DNA of 64,000 bases, taken from contig RPFO01000667.1 in the NCBI GenBank assembly GCA_009746045.1, positions 386,721 through 450,720 of the forward strand, in the 5' to 3' direction. The notes under the pieces were generated by a model. It did no database searches. It was given only the letters and a program-made list of their open reading frames with translations, and was not told the origin of the DNA. Every line of letters starts with the position of its first letter. The stretch's first letter is position 1. The stretch is from Mesostigma viride (taxonomy: Eukaryota > Streptophyta > Mesostigmatophyceae > Mesostigmatales > Mesostigmataceae). Below, in pieces: positions 30,101 to 37,630 of this stretch. Both the position numbers and the translations under genes were made by a program.

Positions 30101-31456
30101 CTTGGCCACAAACTGCTCGTTGGTCGGCCCCAGCACCGCCAGCGTGAGCTCGCCGCGAGACCGCGGCCGCACGGGTAGCGCTTCTATCGCCCGCAACGCG
30201 GCGCATCGCGCCAGGTGGCGCGCGCCCGCCAGCGCGGCGGCCCAACCGATGTCTGCCACAATGTCCATGTTGACCCCCGTAGTCGAGACCGTCATCGCGG
30301 GGACGATCCTCCCCGCGGTGACCGACTTGGCTGTGGCCTCGTCGGCCGCAGCTAAACCTGCAGGGTCCACCCGCTTCCACGCGTCCCTCAGGGTGCGCTC
30401 CGCCTCCAGCGGGTCCATGCTGGGCTTGGGCGGGCCCCCCGCACCGGCGGTGCCAGCAGCCGGTTTCGACTTGGCTTTTGCAGCGACAGCAGCGGCTCCC
30501 TTTCCGCCCGGTTGGCCTTTCCCTGTTGGCTCAGGGGTGTCCTCAGCGACCTGTCGGGGGCTGGGGCGGGGTGGAGGGGGGCGGGGCGTCGCACTGCTGA
30601 GCACGAGCTGCAGTAGCGAGCGGGCGGTCTCCTCGGCGTCGAGCGCCAGGGACCCCTTGGGAGGGGCGAGGATCTCCTGCTTGAGCTTGGCGGCCGCCGA
30701 GGGGGACGCGAGCGCCAGGTGGATGCGGAGGCTGCGCGCCTCGCTGGCGAGCTCCGGCGCAGCCTTGGCAGCCAGGTCGGCCGCCTTGGTGGCCGCGTCG
30801 AGCGCCTTGTCAGCTGCGTCCGGCACGTCCGCGTGGCTGAGCGCGAGGGAGATCAGGTTCAGGACGCGCCACTCGTCCTGGCCTTTCACGCGGGCGAGCG
30901 CGGCGGTGATTTTCTCGAGGGACGGCGCCAGGTTGGCGCGCAGGCCGTCGTGCTGCAGCAGCCGGGCCGCCTTCCAGTAGTGGACGCTCCCGTTGAAGAG
31001 GAGGAAGTTGTAACGGTCGCCTCCCTCGCCTTGCGACATGGCGCTCTCGAGGCCGTCTACGATCCATTTAATCGCGCCGAGGACGCCGTCGACGAGCTCG
31101 CGGCCCTTGTAGGCTTTGACACGCTCGACTTCGAGGAGCCCGTGGGCGTAACAGGCCCGGACGGTGAATTGATCTTTGGACTCCACCACCGTCAGCTCCG
31201 CCGCCTCATTGTCGACGACCGTGCGCCGGTTAAGGAGCCAGAACCGTTTCAAGCAGTCGTCCGCCGTGTCCAACTCGCCCAAGGCAACGGCAACCTCTGC
31301 ACATCGGATCAATAGGGAGATGCGTGGTCGCTCCCCATCGATCAAGCTGTTTGCTAGCTGCGACTTTAAAGCGGCGTGCGTGGATCGCAGGAGGCGTACG
31401 TCCGACTTTTCCAGTGCGGTCTCCAATGAGGCCATAATCTGGTTTGCCGCTGCCAT
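111..31456 (-). CDS. CFAP46: CFAP46 (FAP46), central-apparatus C1d projection protein; complete 23-exon gene
   Basis: Very large cilia protein. In Chlamydomonas, FAP46 sits in the C1d projection of the axonemal central pair with FAP54, FAP74 and FAP221 and helps control dynein-driven beating (family knowledge). Seen here: exons (high to low) 31456-29945, 29609-29316, 28007-27243, 26444-26348, 25600-25476, 24553-24356, 23143-22850, 21841-19682, 19250-18954, 17501-17316, 16202-15974, 14763-14392, 13532-13342, 11525-11433, 10302-10186, 9259-9132, 8381-7771, 7141-6981, 6424-6071, 5161-4863, 3514-3379, 2548-2294, 407-111. All have GT/AG borders, phases join throughout, and the total is about 3056 residues (human about 2700). 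Exon 1 is TPR-like with the family-type RYNFLLFNGSVHYW stretch; exon 5 has PWLVINGTVLLWN; exon 20 has LPLEALGVF and SRDFSFQVF; exon 22 has the KTFVYFGLGRLLAYLPP region. Exon 8 carries Ala/Gly/Ser low-complexity loops. Starts of exons 13, 17 and 20 have in-frame alternatives. Confidence 0.93.
514..632. repeat. Foldback (inverted-repeat) element, copy 1
   Basis: In CFAP46 intron 22. Left arm carries TTACCGCGTTAAG and the right arm carries the reverse complement CTTAACGCG, ending in TAATGACT. It matches the copy at 1174-1231 but has a longer loop and an extra arm fragment at its left. Probably a small non-autonomous DNA element; no coding content. Confidence 0.55.
1174..1231. repeat. Foldback element, copy 2, near-perfect hairpin
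   Basis: Two arms of 23-27 bases (TTACCGCGTTAAGTTGCG and its complement, with a short insertion in one arm) around a loop of about 8 bases. It ends in TAATGACTG, as copy 1 ends in TAATGACT. Read as RNA it would fold into a strong hairpin inside the CFAP46 pre-mRNA. Confidence 0.6.
1288..1495. repeat. 52-bp tandem repeat, four units
   Basis: Units start GAAATGGGATGGGGTGG and end in TAGTTACAGGGT. The single-copy relative at 42810-42860 (GATGGGATGGGGTGG ... CTTACAGGGTTGCGGGC) shows that the array grew inside a dispersed element. In CFAP46 intron 22. Confidence 0.8.
1902..2150. mobile_element. MITE family A, copy 1 (about 250 bp)
   Basis: Begins ATGGTCAAAATCACTTTG and ends with the inverted equivalent (TTGTCGCAAAGT...). 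It aligns over its whole length with 15020-15259, including CACTGTACTTTTGTAC and GCCGCGTCGCAAT. No coding content. Lies in CFAP46 intron 22. No clear target duplication was seen. Confidence 0.7.
2183..2210 (-). repeat. Intronic copy of CFAP46 exon 22 donor end
   Basis: The plus-strand text CCTCACCTTGCGGTCGTCGG matches the real exon 22 end plus donor at 2289-2309 (CCTCACCTTACGGTTGTCGG) with few changes. A weaker copy lies at 1852-1880. See the findings for the general pattern. Confidence 0.7.
3283..3322 (-). repeat. Intronic copy of CFAP46 exon 21 donor end
   Basis: CCCACCTCGGTGACTATCTC and the following ACAGCGACTGC mirror the true exon end at 3374-3413. The copy keeps the donor dinucleotide and about 35 exon bases, about 90 bases inside intron 21. 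Confidence 0.7.
3890..4075. repeat. Degenerate tandem repeat of about 34-40 bp
   Basis: Repeated TACTACCATACC / GTAGTGCACTATAC modules in CFAP46 intron 20. AT-rich, non-coding. Confidence 0.7.
4688..4818. repeat. 9-bp tandem repeat (ATGCTACCA)n
   Basis: About 14 units of ATGCTACCA with a few variants, close to the donor of CFAP46 exon 20. The unit length keeps both strands open in some frames, which produces meaningless ORFs. Confidence 0.9.
6868..6905 (-). repeat. Intronic copy of CFAP46 exon 18 donor end
   Basis: TTGCCTGTTTGGACGGAGGC resembles the real TTACCTGTTTGGATGGAGGC at 6977-6996. The copy lies about 110 bases into the intron. Confidence 0.65.
7386..7735. repeat. Tetranucleotide microsatellite (GAAT)n with an internal (GCAT)n patch
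   Basis: About 350 bases of GAAT units with a short GCAT run near 7615-7634, in CFAP46 intron 17. It reads as HSFI repeats on the minus strand, which fuse to exon 17 in one naive ORF. That ORF is an artefact because exon 17 ends at a clean donor at 7771. Confidence 0.97.
8493..8538 (-). mobile_element. Short diverged copy of the retroelement 3' end
   Basis: GAGACAACCAGTGAGGGC ... ACCATGGT corresponds to the last 45 or so bases of the retroelement tail seen in full at 40756-41212 (reverse strand). In CFAP46 intron 16, strongly 5' truncated. Confidence 0.5.
8985..9120 (-). repeat. Decayed copies of CFAP46 exon 16 donor end
   Basis: Several pieces such as CCCTTACCTGGCCGCTTTC, GGCCAGTTCCCCCACCC and CACCCTTACGTTCACATGC resemble the real CGCCCTTACCCGGTCGGTTC at 9124-9143. 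The match is weaker than at other introns. Confidence 0.45.
9902..10045 (-). repeat. Two copies of CFAP46 exon 15 donor end
   Basis: CACCTGCAGCACCACTACCC (near 9905) and GCCTGCACCACCGCGACC (near 10014) match the real CACCTGCAGCACCGCGATC at 10183-10201. The following GCAGCAAC and GGCATGCAAC also correspond. Both copies keep most of the exon border. Confidence 0.65.
10390..10640 (-). repeat. Three copies of CFAP46 exon 15 acceptor end, about 109-115 bp apart
   Basis: Each copy has GCTGGCATNNGCGTCGCCC followed by the acceptor-like CCTG, as at the real exon 15 start (10284-10305). Between them lies a shared spacer with CAGCACAAGGAATGGGC. Acceptor spacings of 115, 109 and 109 are not multiples of three. 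Confidence 0.75.
11312..11432 (-). repeat. Two copies of CFAP46 exon 14 donor end
   Basis: CCCACCATCATGAGGATTTC and CCCACCATCATGGGGATG precede the real CCCACCATCATGGGGAAGC at 11428. The intron stretch between them (ATAAAGGTTC / ATAAAGTTCCG) is repeated too, so the duplicated unit covers exon end plus intron start. Confidence 0.75.
11941..12020 (-). mobile_element. MITE family B fragment
   Basis: Matches the reverse complement of 54700-54775 (CATAACTCCGTTGGGAG ... TAGCACATATCCC ... AAGGGGCATATGGC). One arm of the complete inverted-repeat element at 54728-54862 plus flanking sequence. In CFAP46 intron 13. Confidence 0.65.
12175..12622. repeat. 56-bp minisatellite, eight units
   Basis: Nearly identical units starting GGTAAGGGATGTAACGCGC and ending GAGGATCATATCAT. 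Units differ only at one G/A site (GCATGGTAG or GCATGATAG). The high identity implies recent expansion or homogenisation. CFAP46 intron 13. Confidence 0.95.
13144..13341 (-). repeat. 66-bp tandem copies of the exon 13/intron 13 junction, frame open
   Basis: Complete copies of the exon 13 end plus donor lie 66 and 132 bases downstream of the true donor (CTTGATCGTGCACAG at 13210, CTTGACCATGCACAG at 13276, real at 13342). Donors are GTGGGC, GTAGGT and GTGGGT. The minus-strand reading frame stays open through all copies, giving 22-residue units of the type LLCTIKVGAAWVRDR. Use of a downstream donor would add 22 or 44 residues in frame. Confidence 0.8.
15020..15259. mobile_element. MITE family A, copy 2 (240 bp) with terminal inverted repeats
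   Basis: Starts GTGGTCAAAATGACTTTG and ends with the complement of GTGGTCTTAATCACTTTG, a 24-base inverted terminus. Homologous along its length to 1902-2150. In CFAP46 intron 11. Confidence 0.75.
16269..16857. repeat. 82-bp minisatellite, about seven units
   Basis: Units contain GACAGCAAGAACCGGGGACG, TTGATTGTTTATACTTAG and AATAACCATAGTAG. Slight divergence between units. CFAP46 intron 10. Confidence 0.93.
17105..17250 (-). repeat. Three copies of CFAP46 exon 10 donor end
   Basis: GCCTACGCGGCCACCAGCAT, ACCTGCGCGGCTGCCAGCAT and CACCTGTGCAGCCACC precede the real CACCTGCGCGGCTGCCAGC at 17314. The middle copy is identical to the exon over at least 18 bases. Confidence 0.8.
18345..18735. repeat. 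10-bp minisatellite (GGGCAGGAGA)n
   Basis: About 39 units of GGGCAGGAGA and variants (GGGCAGGCGA, GGGTAGGAGA). Strongly purine-biased strand asymmetry. CFAP46 intron 9; a (TG)n run lies nearby at 18030-18065. Any ORF through it is repeat noise. Confidence 0.97.
19251..19460 (-). repeat. 102-bp tandem copies of the CFAP46 exon 9 acceptor and exon start
   Basis: Acceptor-like CTGGGGTGTGAGGAGG occurs at 19251 (real), 19353 and 19455, exactly 102 bases apart. Each is followed in transcript order by a version of the exon start (GGTCGCCAAGCTGG). The minus-strand frame is open through both upstream copies into the real exon (34-residue units beginning LNVYGRQAG). Upstream acceptor use would insert 34 or 68 residues in frame. 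Confidence 0.8.
22757..22785 (-). mobile_element. 29-bp fragment of the retroelement 3' end
   Basis: CAAGGAGACAACCAGCGCAG followed by GCCAGAAAT equals the terminal bases of the copy at 56148. An extreme 5' truncation. CFAP46 intron 7. Confidence 0.5.
23869..24054 (-). repeat. Two copies of CFAP46 exon 6 donor end
   Basis: Blocks at 23869-23930 and 23994-24054 reproduce about 55 bases of the exon end at 24353-24408, including GTGCCGGTGCTCCATCGC and the donor side. The block at 23994 is the closer match. Confidence 0.85.
24110..24330. repeat. AT-rich palindromic tandem repeat
   Basis: Interleaved TATAGTAGTATA and CTATACTATAG modules that are self-complementary. CFAP46 intron 6. Confidence 0.8.
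25057..25406 (-). repeat. Four copies of CFAP46 exon 5 donor end, graded by divergence
   Basis: The nearest copy (25338-25406) matches about 60 of 68 bases of the exon end at 25474-25542, including CGTTGATGACCAGCCAGGG. Those at 25258-25300, 25192-25215 and 25057-25085 retain only the CCGGCAGGTACGCATCCC core. Confidence 0.85.
27105..27180 (-). repeat. Copy of CFAP46 exon 3 donor end
   Basis: CCCACCTGACTCCACGCCC and GCGTCCAGAAACAGCACC mirror the real exon end at 27238-27288 (CCCACCTGACTCAGGC, GCGTCCAAAAATAGCACC). The preceding GCAGAGGC is shared as well. Confidence 0.75.
28077..28091 (-). repeat. Copy of CFAP46 exon 3 acceptor end
   Basis: GCGCGAGGCCCTGGG repeats the exon 3 start with its acceptor (real at 27998-28012), 80 bases upstream in transcript order. 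Confidence 0.6.
28196..28585. repeat. 28-bp minisatellite, about 14 units
   Basis: Units CATCAGGTGGGATATGATTA plus GGAACTGT with small variants. CFAP46 intron 2. Confidence 0.95.
28600..28855. repeat. 35-bp minisatellite, about seven units
   Basis: Units contain CCAGATCATGAACAAGAAC and AAATACAAGTACAAAG. Directly follows the 28-bp array in the same intron. Confidence 0.95.
29104..29148 (-). repeat. Copy of CFAP46 exon 2 donor end
   Basis: GTGCACTGCGGCCTTGTTGA and GTGTCGCCTC resemble the real exon end at 29322-29356 (ATGCACCGCCGCCTTGTTGA, GCGTGTCCTC). Confidence 0.6.
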
Positions 31457-32221
31457 TGCGTTGATGCGAAAGGCGTCAAACCAGGCTCGTGCCGAGCTAC
31501 TGAAGATTAGCTTTTCTACCTAGCTCCCGTCTGCGGTGGCCATGAAAGCCTGCGTTTGCAATGGAATTCGCTTTCGGCACCGTAAAACTATTCCCTGGAT
31601 ACGGAATTAAACCTACATTTTCTGGCTGTGCCATGCTTTCCAATTACTGCTCCATAGCCTACCAACGTTCCTTTGAATATGCTCAAGGTTGTCACGTGAG
31701 GAGCTCATTGATTTATTTTCAGCGCAAGGCACAGCATACAAGCCGTGATAATGCTGGCAGCGGTCGCTTGATGCGGAAGCCGGAATGCACATTTTCTGTT
31801 GCCGAAGGAAGAATTGGAAGTCAACTGGCCACATAGGCGTGGACGCAGACACGTGGCAAAAATGCTTGAAACAGCAAAACCATTGACACGCCATGGTCTA
31901 CCCTGCGTCTCCTTCCCCGGAGATGCAATTATCTGGTCGAGGCAGCAAATAAATGGGTTCCAAGGCAGGAGATATGTAGGAACACTATAGTAGGTCTATG
32001 CGAGGCAAGCAATTGGCAATACCTGGTCGGACACCGACACTAGGGCGAGCTAGATATGCAGACCGGTTACCATAGTGGGGGAAGTCCTGCCCGGAATTAG
32101 CTGAAAATTTTGTCCAGCACAGCTTGGGCATTCATTATCTGTGGATGTGCTGCTTGATCAGTAGGACATGCTTTGATGGGATGCGTGTGGGAACACCTGC
32201 AACACCACGACTGCGTTTAGC
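31457..32221. promoter_or_regulatory. Divergent intergenic region between CFAP46 and the Mpv17-family gene
   Basis: The two start codons face away from each other across 765 bases with no other gene between them. It must hold both 5' UTRs and promoters, so a shared bidirectional promoter is possible (inference). No convincing TATA box or known motif was identified by eye, and none of the window's repeat families was recognised here. Confidence 0.6.
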
Positions 32222-35200
32222 ATGAACGCTGGAGTTCGAATGGCTCTCCGACAGCTGAGATCTCTTTTTACTCCCCAGCTTGGGAAGGCAATGCTTACAT
32301 CGTCTGTCGTGATGGGATCAGGCGATGTCGTCTGTCAGCTGATCCAAGCAGATTCACTAAAAAAGTCGATCGCAGATCGACTTACGGCAATAGATACGGA
32401 AAGGTGCGCTATAGATCACAACGGCCATTCCTGTATTTCTTTTTCCCTTATGCGAGCTCGCGGTTTAATTGTTTACGGCGCCTGCGCTGCAAGCTTACGA
32501 ATCGGTTAGAAAGATAGGCTTATGTTAACCCTAATCATTTCTTTATGGGATGCAAAACTTGTAGGTTTTGCCTTGGACGTAATTTCGCCTACCAACGGCC
32601 CTTGAAGCAACGTAACACACTTACTAAATATAGTTGAAGATAAATTTGAATATATAGTTGGGTATATACTCAATTACTCACCGTGAGCAATAATGGATCA
32701 TTGGTCCATGCAGTCACTTGGGGGAGGGGAGGGGGGTCGGTTACTCATCGTCGAGTTCGCAGACCAAGGGGAGCTGGTCAATCCACCTGCCAAATCAACG
32801 ATGCTGCTACATTGTTCAATGTCTCTGGTTGCCAACATGATCTACATCAAGTGCAAGCATGTTTGTTGGCTATTGTAGCAAATTAGTGCTCGGGCTCAGG
32901 GGTCACCTTGTGAAGCGGGAGTTGTACAGGAGATTCCTGAACAGTTTTCCATGCCAGCAGGCCAGAATCCTCTCCCCCCTCGGCCCTTCTAGCCCTCTTG
33001 GTGGCTCTCCCTGGGACCAGTCAAGTGTAAGTATTCGTATGTGCGCGCGTGTGTGTGCGTGTGCGTGTCCGCATGCGTGTGTGGATGCTCGTGTGCATGT
33101 GTGCGCATGTGTGTGCGCATGTGCGTGTGTGCTAGAATGCTCGTGCGTGTGAAAACACAGAGCAGAATACACAAACTCCCGGGCAATATCATATGCATTT
33201 CCCGACTGGGGTGGCTTGTCATTACACCGTTGAATGCTTTCTTTTTCGGTACTCCGAATACCACGCACACGCACGCACAAATGACACAGACATGTACTCA
33301 GGGTAATTATTCTGTATTCACATTACTACTTACTATGTGACTATATGACTTTCTCCAGATTTCTGCCTGCGCTGGTTGCCATATTCATATGGCATACTTA
33401 CTATATTGCTATGTAATGATATTACTGTGTCACTATATTATTTACTACATCACTATTTGACGCACTAACTATAAAGCAGCATGATGCATGTCCTCCCATC
33501 CATCTGCGTGCTGGCTGCTCCAAAACCCGGAACGCAACCACGCTGCGCATGCCAATTTCTCCAGAGTGTCGCGATTCGGCATCCTGGGACTCACGCTCCA
33601 CGGCCCCTATTTCTATCACGGCTTCCGGTGGCTCGATACCCGGTACGGACCGTCCAAGGTCTTCCGGACGGCGCTCCTGAAAACGCTGGTTGGGCAGGTG
33701 CGTGCGTGAACACAAACGTGTGTAAACTCTTTTACCGCCGTTTGAACTCACTTGCGAACCCTGAACTGTTGTGTCGGGTAAAATTAGCGAATCATGCGTG
33801 TACACTGAACTGTTGTGTCAAGTGACATTAGTGCGTCATGCGTGAGCACCGACGTGTGAATTGATGCGCAAACAGCCAAAATAGGCATATAAATTACCAA
33901 GTGTGAACTAATCTGTGAACACTGGTTGTGCAGAAGTGATTAGAAATTATCTTAATTAATGACGTGGCGGACCAGTGTTCGCGTTTCAACTCAACCCTCA
34001 CAGCCCCTCAGGGAGGGGTCCACCACGCACTGTGTTGTTTCTGCCACGTGGCACTCAGGTGCCACTGCTTGGAGAACGGAACTCATGCTATTTTTGCATG
34101 TGTAATTTCCTTGTTTACGGCTAAAGTAGGGAATGCATACAGTTGTCGAAGGGAGCAAGAGAAGCAGCAGCGAAGGGATGCGACGTCATCCGCGCAAGCA
34201 AACCAGCCGTGCAGGTTTCAGTATACAAGCAAGCCAGCCGTGCAAGTTTTTGTATACAAGCAAACCAGCCGTGCAGGTTCCAGTATACCACATCGGCACC
34301 ATCAGTAGTATACTCGGTTGCTATCATGCGCCCAGGTCACTCTGTCCCTTTGCCCTTTGCTCCTTAAACACGTCCCCTGACCGCCGCTGTATCGCCCCAT
34401 CAAACCTTATCGTTTTCCCCCGTCGCCCGTGACAAATGTAAGCATAACGGCAGCCCCGTTGTCGCTGGTGCGTCATCTGGTGCGCGCAGTGGGCCCTGTC
34501 TACCTCGCACTCTTCTTCCCTCACATGGTCACTGTACACCCCAACATGGTCACTATACCCCGTCGCCGTACACTGCGTCCGCGCAGGTCACCATGTTCCC
34601 TGTCTACCTCGCACTCTTCTTCCCTCACATGGTCACTGTACACCCCAACATGGTCACTATACCCCTTCGCCGTACACTGCGTCCGCGCAGGTCACCATGT
34701 TCCCTGTCTACCTCGCACTCTTCTTCCCTCACATGGTCACTGTACACCCCAACATGGTCACTATACCCCTTCGCCGTACACTGCGTCCGCGCAGGTCACC
34801 ATGTTCCCTGTCTACCTCGCACTCTTCTTCCCTCACATGGTCACTGTACACCCCAACATGGTCACTATACCCCGTCGCCGTACACTGCGTCCGCGCAGGT
34901 CACCATGTTCCCTGTCTACCTCGCACTCTTCTTCCCCTACATGGGATGGCTGGAGGGTGCAAACGCTCACACGTGTCTGGAGAAGGTCAAGGCTGGCTGG
35001 CCCGCGGCATACACGGCGGGGTAAGCAACGCCATATATAGCATGGCTTGACAGATTTACAACTATCTAATTAAGTGTGAATTAAGAGCTGGCCCGCGCCA
35101 TACGCTGTGTGGTAACCAATACCATCAAATATGTATACTACTACTCTATATACTTAATATATAATCAATCATATCATGACAGACGCCAGCAAGTTGTATT

Positions 35201-36120
35201 AGGACATGCTTGCCCGCGTCATACACAGTGGGGTAAGGAACGACCTTGGTATGAATGACGTGTTTGCCTTGCAGGACCTGAATAGTCGCAACCTGACTGA
35301 GGCCCATGCAGGTGACCCTTTACTGCACACATAAGATGATCATATAAGTTATTTATAATATATAACATGCTTATTGTTGGGTCGTTGCATGAATTAGATC
35401 ACGGAACACACCTCTTTTACTCTATCACGCAAATGACTTATCTCTTTCCTTCTGATACAAATATCAGGCCCTCTCTGATCTCTCTGACATACCCCATACC
35501 CCTCTGGGATACATTACATGTCAGGCCCTCTCTCTGACATACCCCATACCCCTCTCAGACACATGACATATCAGGCCCTCTCTCTGACATACCCCATACC
35601 CCTCTCAGACACATTACATATCAGGCCCTCTCTCTGACATACCCCATACCCCTCTCAGACACATTACATATCAGGCCCTCTCTCTGACATACCCCATACC
35701 CCTCTCGGATACGTGACATATCAGGCCCTGCTGGCGAGGGATTGGATTATTTGGATGCATCAGTTCCTGAAGTGTCCGTGCCATTTTTATAAGTCACTGT
35801 GGCATCGTCAACCTCGCACCTGGCGCATGTGGATAGTTTGGCCACCCGCCAACCTTGTCTTATTGAACTCAACATAGTAACATAATTTGCATAGTTGTGA
35901 ACCTTGCGTCTGGCGCAGGTGGATTTTCTGGCCGCCCGCCAACCTGAGCAACTTCATGTTCGTGCCCCCGGCGGCAAGGGTGCTTTACGTCAACCTGTGC
36001 GGCCTCCTGTGGAATGCTTTCTTGAGCTACACCAACAGCCGAGCTAACAGAATGGTGCAACAGGGTGTGGGAGATGTGCCATTGGAGACTGCGGCGGTTC
36101 TCGACCGCGATTTGAGATAG
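32222..36120 (+). CDS. Mpv17/PMP22-family membrane protein, four exons, 212 residues
   Basis: Family of small multi-spanning proteins of the mitochondrial inner or peroxisomal membrane, implicated in channel activity and organelle homeostasis; the exact substrate is unsettled. Exons: 32222-32403, 33565-33697, 34899-35020, 35919-36120. Phases 2, 0, 2 join cleanly and all borders are GT-AG. Family blocks in order: the N-terminal GSGDVVCQLIQ stretch; RFGILGLTLHGPYFYHGFRW; LEGANAHTCLEKVKAGWPAAY; the signature WPPANLSNFMFVP followed by RVLYVNLCGLLWNAFLSY. Length is typical of the family. The start is the first ATG of an open exon with a methionine-led family N-terminus. Introns 2 and 3 hold duplicated exon borders, so alternative acceptors may be used. 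A TGTAA signal lies downstream. Localisation (mitochondrion, plastid or peroxisome) cannot be decided from the sequence. Confidence 0.92.
33030..33150. repeat. GT/GC-rich simple repeat
   Basis: GTGTGTGCGTGTGCGTG type alternating purine-pyrimidine sequence in intron 1 of the Mpv17-family gene. It could adopt Z-DNA. Confidence 0.85.
33351..33380 (+). mobile_element. 30-bp fragment of the retroelement 3' end
   Basis: TTCTCCAGATTTCTGCCTGC then GCTGGTTG matches the terminal part of the 41212 copy. In intron 1 of the Mpv17-family gene. Confidence 0.45.
34494..34980 (+). repeat. 104-bp tandem array containing exon 3 start and its acceptor, five units
   Basis: CCCTGTCTACCTCGCACTC occurs at 34494, 34598, 34702, 34806 and 34910, exactly 104 bases apart. 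Units 2-5 each carry the same acceptor, GCGCAG before GTCACCATG, at 34587, 34691, 34795 and 34899. Only the last unit continues into the conserved LEGANAHTC sequence, so it is the real exon. Because three periods equal 312 bases, use of the 34587 acceptor would insert 104 residues in frame with no stop. Use of 34691 or 34795 would shift the frame. Confidence 0.9.
35089..35236 (+). repeat. Two copies of the exon 3 donor end in intron 3 of the Mpv17-family gene
   Basis: GGCCCGCGCCATACGCTGTG with GTGGTAACC, and GCCCGCGTCATACACAGTGG with GTAAGG, resemble the real GCCCGCGGCATACACGGCGG with GTAAGC at 35001-35026. Both keep a GTAA donor. Confidence 0.75.
35460..35735. repeat. 50-bp minisatellite, about five units
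   Basis: Units contain TATCAGGCCCTCTCTCTGAC and ATACCCCATACCCCTCTC. Intron 3 of the Mpv17-family gene. Confidence 0.93.
35804..35862 (+). repeat. Decayed copy of the exon 4 start, acceptor mutated
   Basis: CTGGCGCATGTGGATAGTTT with GGCCACCCGCCAACCTTG resembles the real CTGGCGCAGGTGGATTTTCT with GGCCGCCCGCCAACCTGAG at 35910-35948. The acceptor AG has become AT, so this copy should be silent. Confidence 0.8.
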
Positions 36121-36381
36121 TAGTGCAAGTATCCAGTTTGTTCTGAGATTCAGCGACAGGTGTCCACCTCCCTTCTTACCACCATGTATGCCACTAATGC
36201 CTCTTCATTCCACACGGCCATTGCCATGGAGGCAAGGCTACGGCTTCTGAGGCAGGTGAATTAGCGTTGTATGCAATGATGACGTGCATGGACCAGGTCA
36301 ATCGTCATGATCAGAGTCTTGGGCTACACCGAATGAGATGCACAGCCTTGTACATCGTGTCCCTTGTATACATCCATGAGA

Positions 36382-36386
36382 TGTAA
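36382..36386 (+). terminator. TGTAA poly(A) signal of the Mpv17-family gene
   Basis: TGTAA, the usual poly(A) signal of chlorophycean algae, lies about 260 bases after the stop at 36120. The true cleavage site is not visible. Confidence 0.45.
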
Positions 36387-36932
36387 AATGGTGGCCCGGT
36401 CCAGGCCTGGTTAAGTTCTGCAGATATGGTGGACCGCGTGAAAGCTCAAGCCAGCCTCGATCCCACTTCGCAAGGCTTTAAACCCTGGGTTTGTATTCCG
36501 CTTTTCTAGGCCTTTGTCGTATCTGCATCTGAAAAACTAGTTGTTCATGCATGATCAATCTCGTAGCTTCCATAAGATGCCGGACTTCCCTCGTGCGTAG
36601 TTATTTGATTGCAGCTGTGGCTTGCCCCCGGGCATGAGGGAAGACGGGTGTCTCCGCTCCCTTCCCGGCGTGCAACATACGGGGATGAAAGCACTTTAAC
36701 TCTGTATTATGGTGCTCCGTGACTCACCAACGGAAGCGCGTGTTTAATAAGTATAATTCCATAATATTATAATTGGATTGAGTTGAAATTGTGTATGAAG
36801 TGAGACGACTATGCCTGGACGCATATATACTGTACTGTATACGCATTGCACATATGAGGCTCTTGCTGATGAGATTAGCATAGTACTCCATGGCATGCCC
36901 ATGCGCATGACACGGAAGTACTTACTTTCTTG

Positions 36933-37587
36933 GGGCCGACTCACACGGGTCCCGATCCGTAGTTCGTGAGCACTCTTGTCATACGTGGCAGGAATCTTCT
37001 CACGGCGTCGGCGGATAGTGACAGAAAACGGCCATGGTTCGCGGAAAATCGTGTCGCAAACCATGTTCGCGAGCGAACAGTCCACGTGTCCGTGAATCGA
37101 ACCTGACAAGTGCGAAAGATACCTGTAAGTACAGAAATTGATGGTACAAATTCAGTCGGCGTAGGACCAGCACGGCAGGGTGCTGAAGAAAACTGGACAG
37201 CTTCGATCCAGCGAAGCCGGTCTCGCCCGCTAGAATTTAGTATCGCCCAGTAAAGACCAATAAACACGGGATACCGCCGAATGTTCAGAATACGATATCG
37301 TAGATATCCCACTGTACATGTGTCAATCCAAGGACAGGTGGCAACAACGAGGAGTTTGTGGAGGAGTGCGGAAAAGCGTGGAAAGTGCGGAAACTTAAGC
37401 AAAAGAGGTAATGTTACCAATCTTTATCTATCTGAACAAGCCAAACGCCCGTAACCCGCCGTGTAAATGCGACCGGTTCGCCAACCCATTTCCGTTCCAC
37501 GTGGCAGAAAGTTCGATGCCACTCGGCAAAGCGGTTCGCAGACCATGACCGTACGAACCACGGATCGCGACCCGTGTGAGTCGGCCC
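36933..37587. mobile_element. Inverted-repeat DNA element of about 655 bp
   Basis: Begins GGGCCGACTCACACGGGTC and ends with its reverse complement; the inverted termini extend over about 35 bases with few differences (GATCCGTAGTTCGT against GATCCGTGGTTCGT). Internal CCACGTG blocks are also symmetric. No transposase frame, so a non-autonomous element or a decayed transposon. No clear target duplication was found; the family is not assigned. Confidence 0.65.
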
Positions 37588-37630
37588 TTACTTACAAACA
37601 TATGAGGCCAGTGAACCATCATCATAAGGG

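Noticed and set aside
29946-30980. 344-residue plus-strand ORF antisense to CFAP46 exon 1, and similar antisense ORFs over exon 8
   Set aside because: GC-rich exons leave antisense frames open. The minus-strand reading has clear CFAP46 homology and phase-consistent splicing.
34429-35050. Single-exon plus-strand ORFs (up to 203 residues) across the 104-bp array as separate genes
   Set aside because: They are frames through the duplicated exon 3 start. Only the last unit continues into conserved Mpv17-family sequence.
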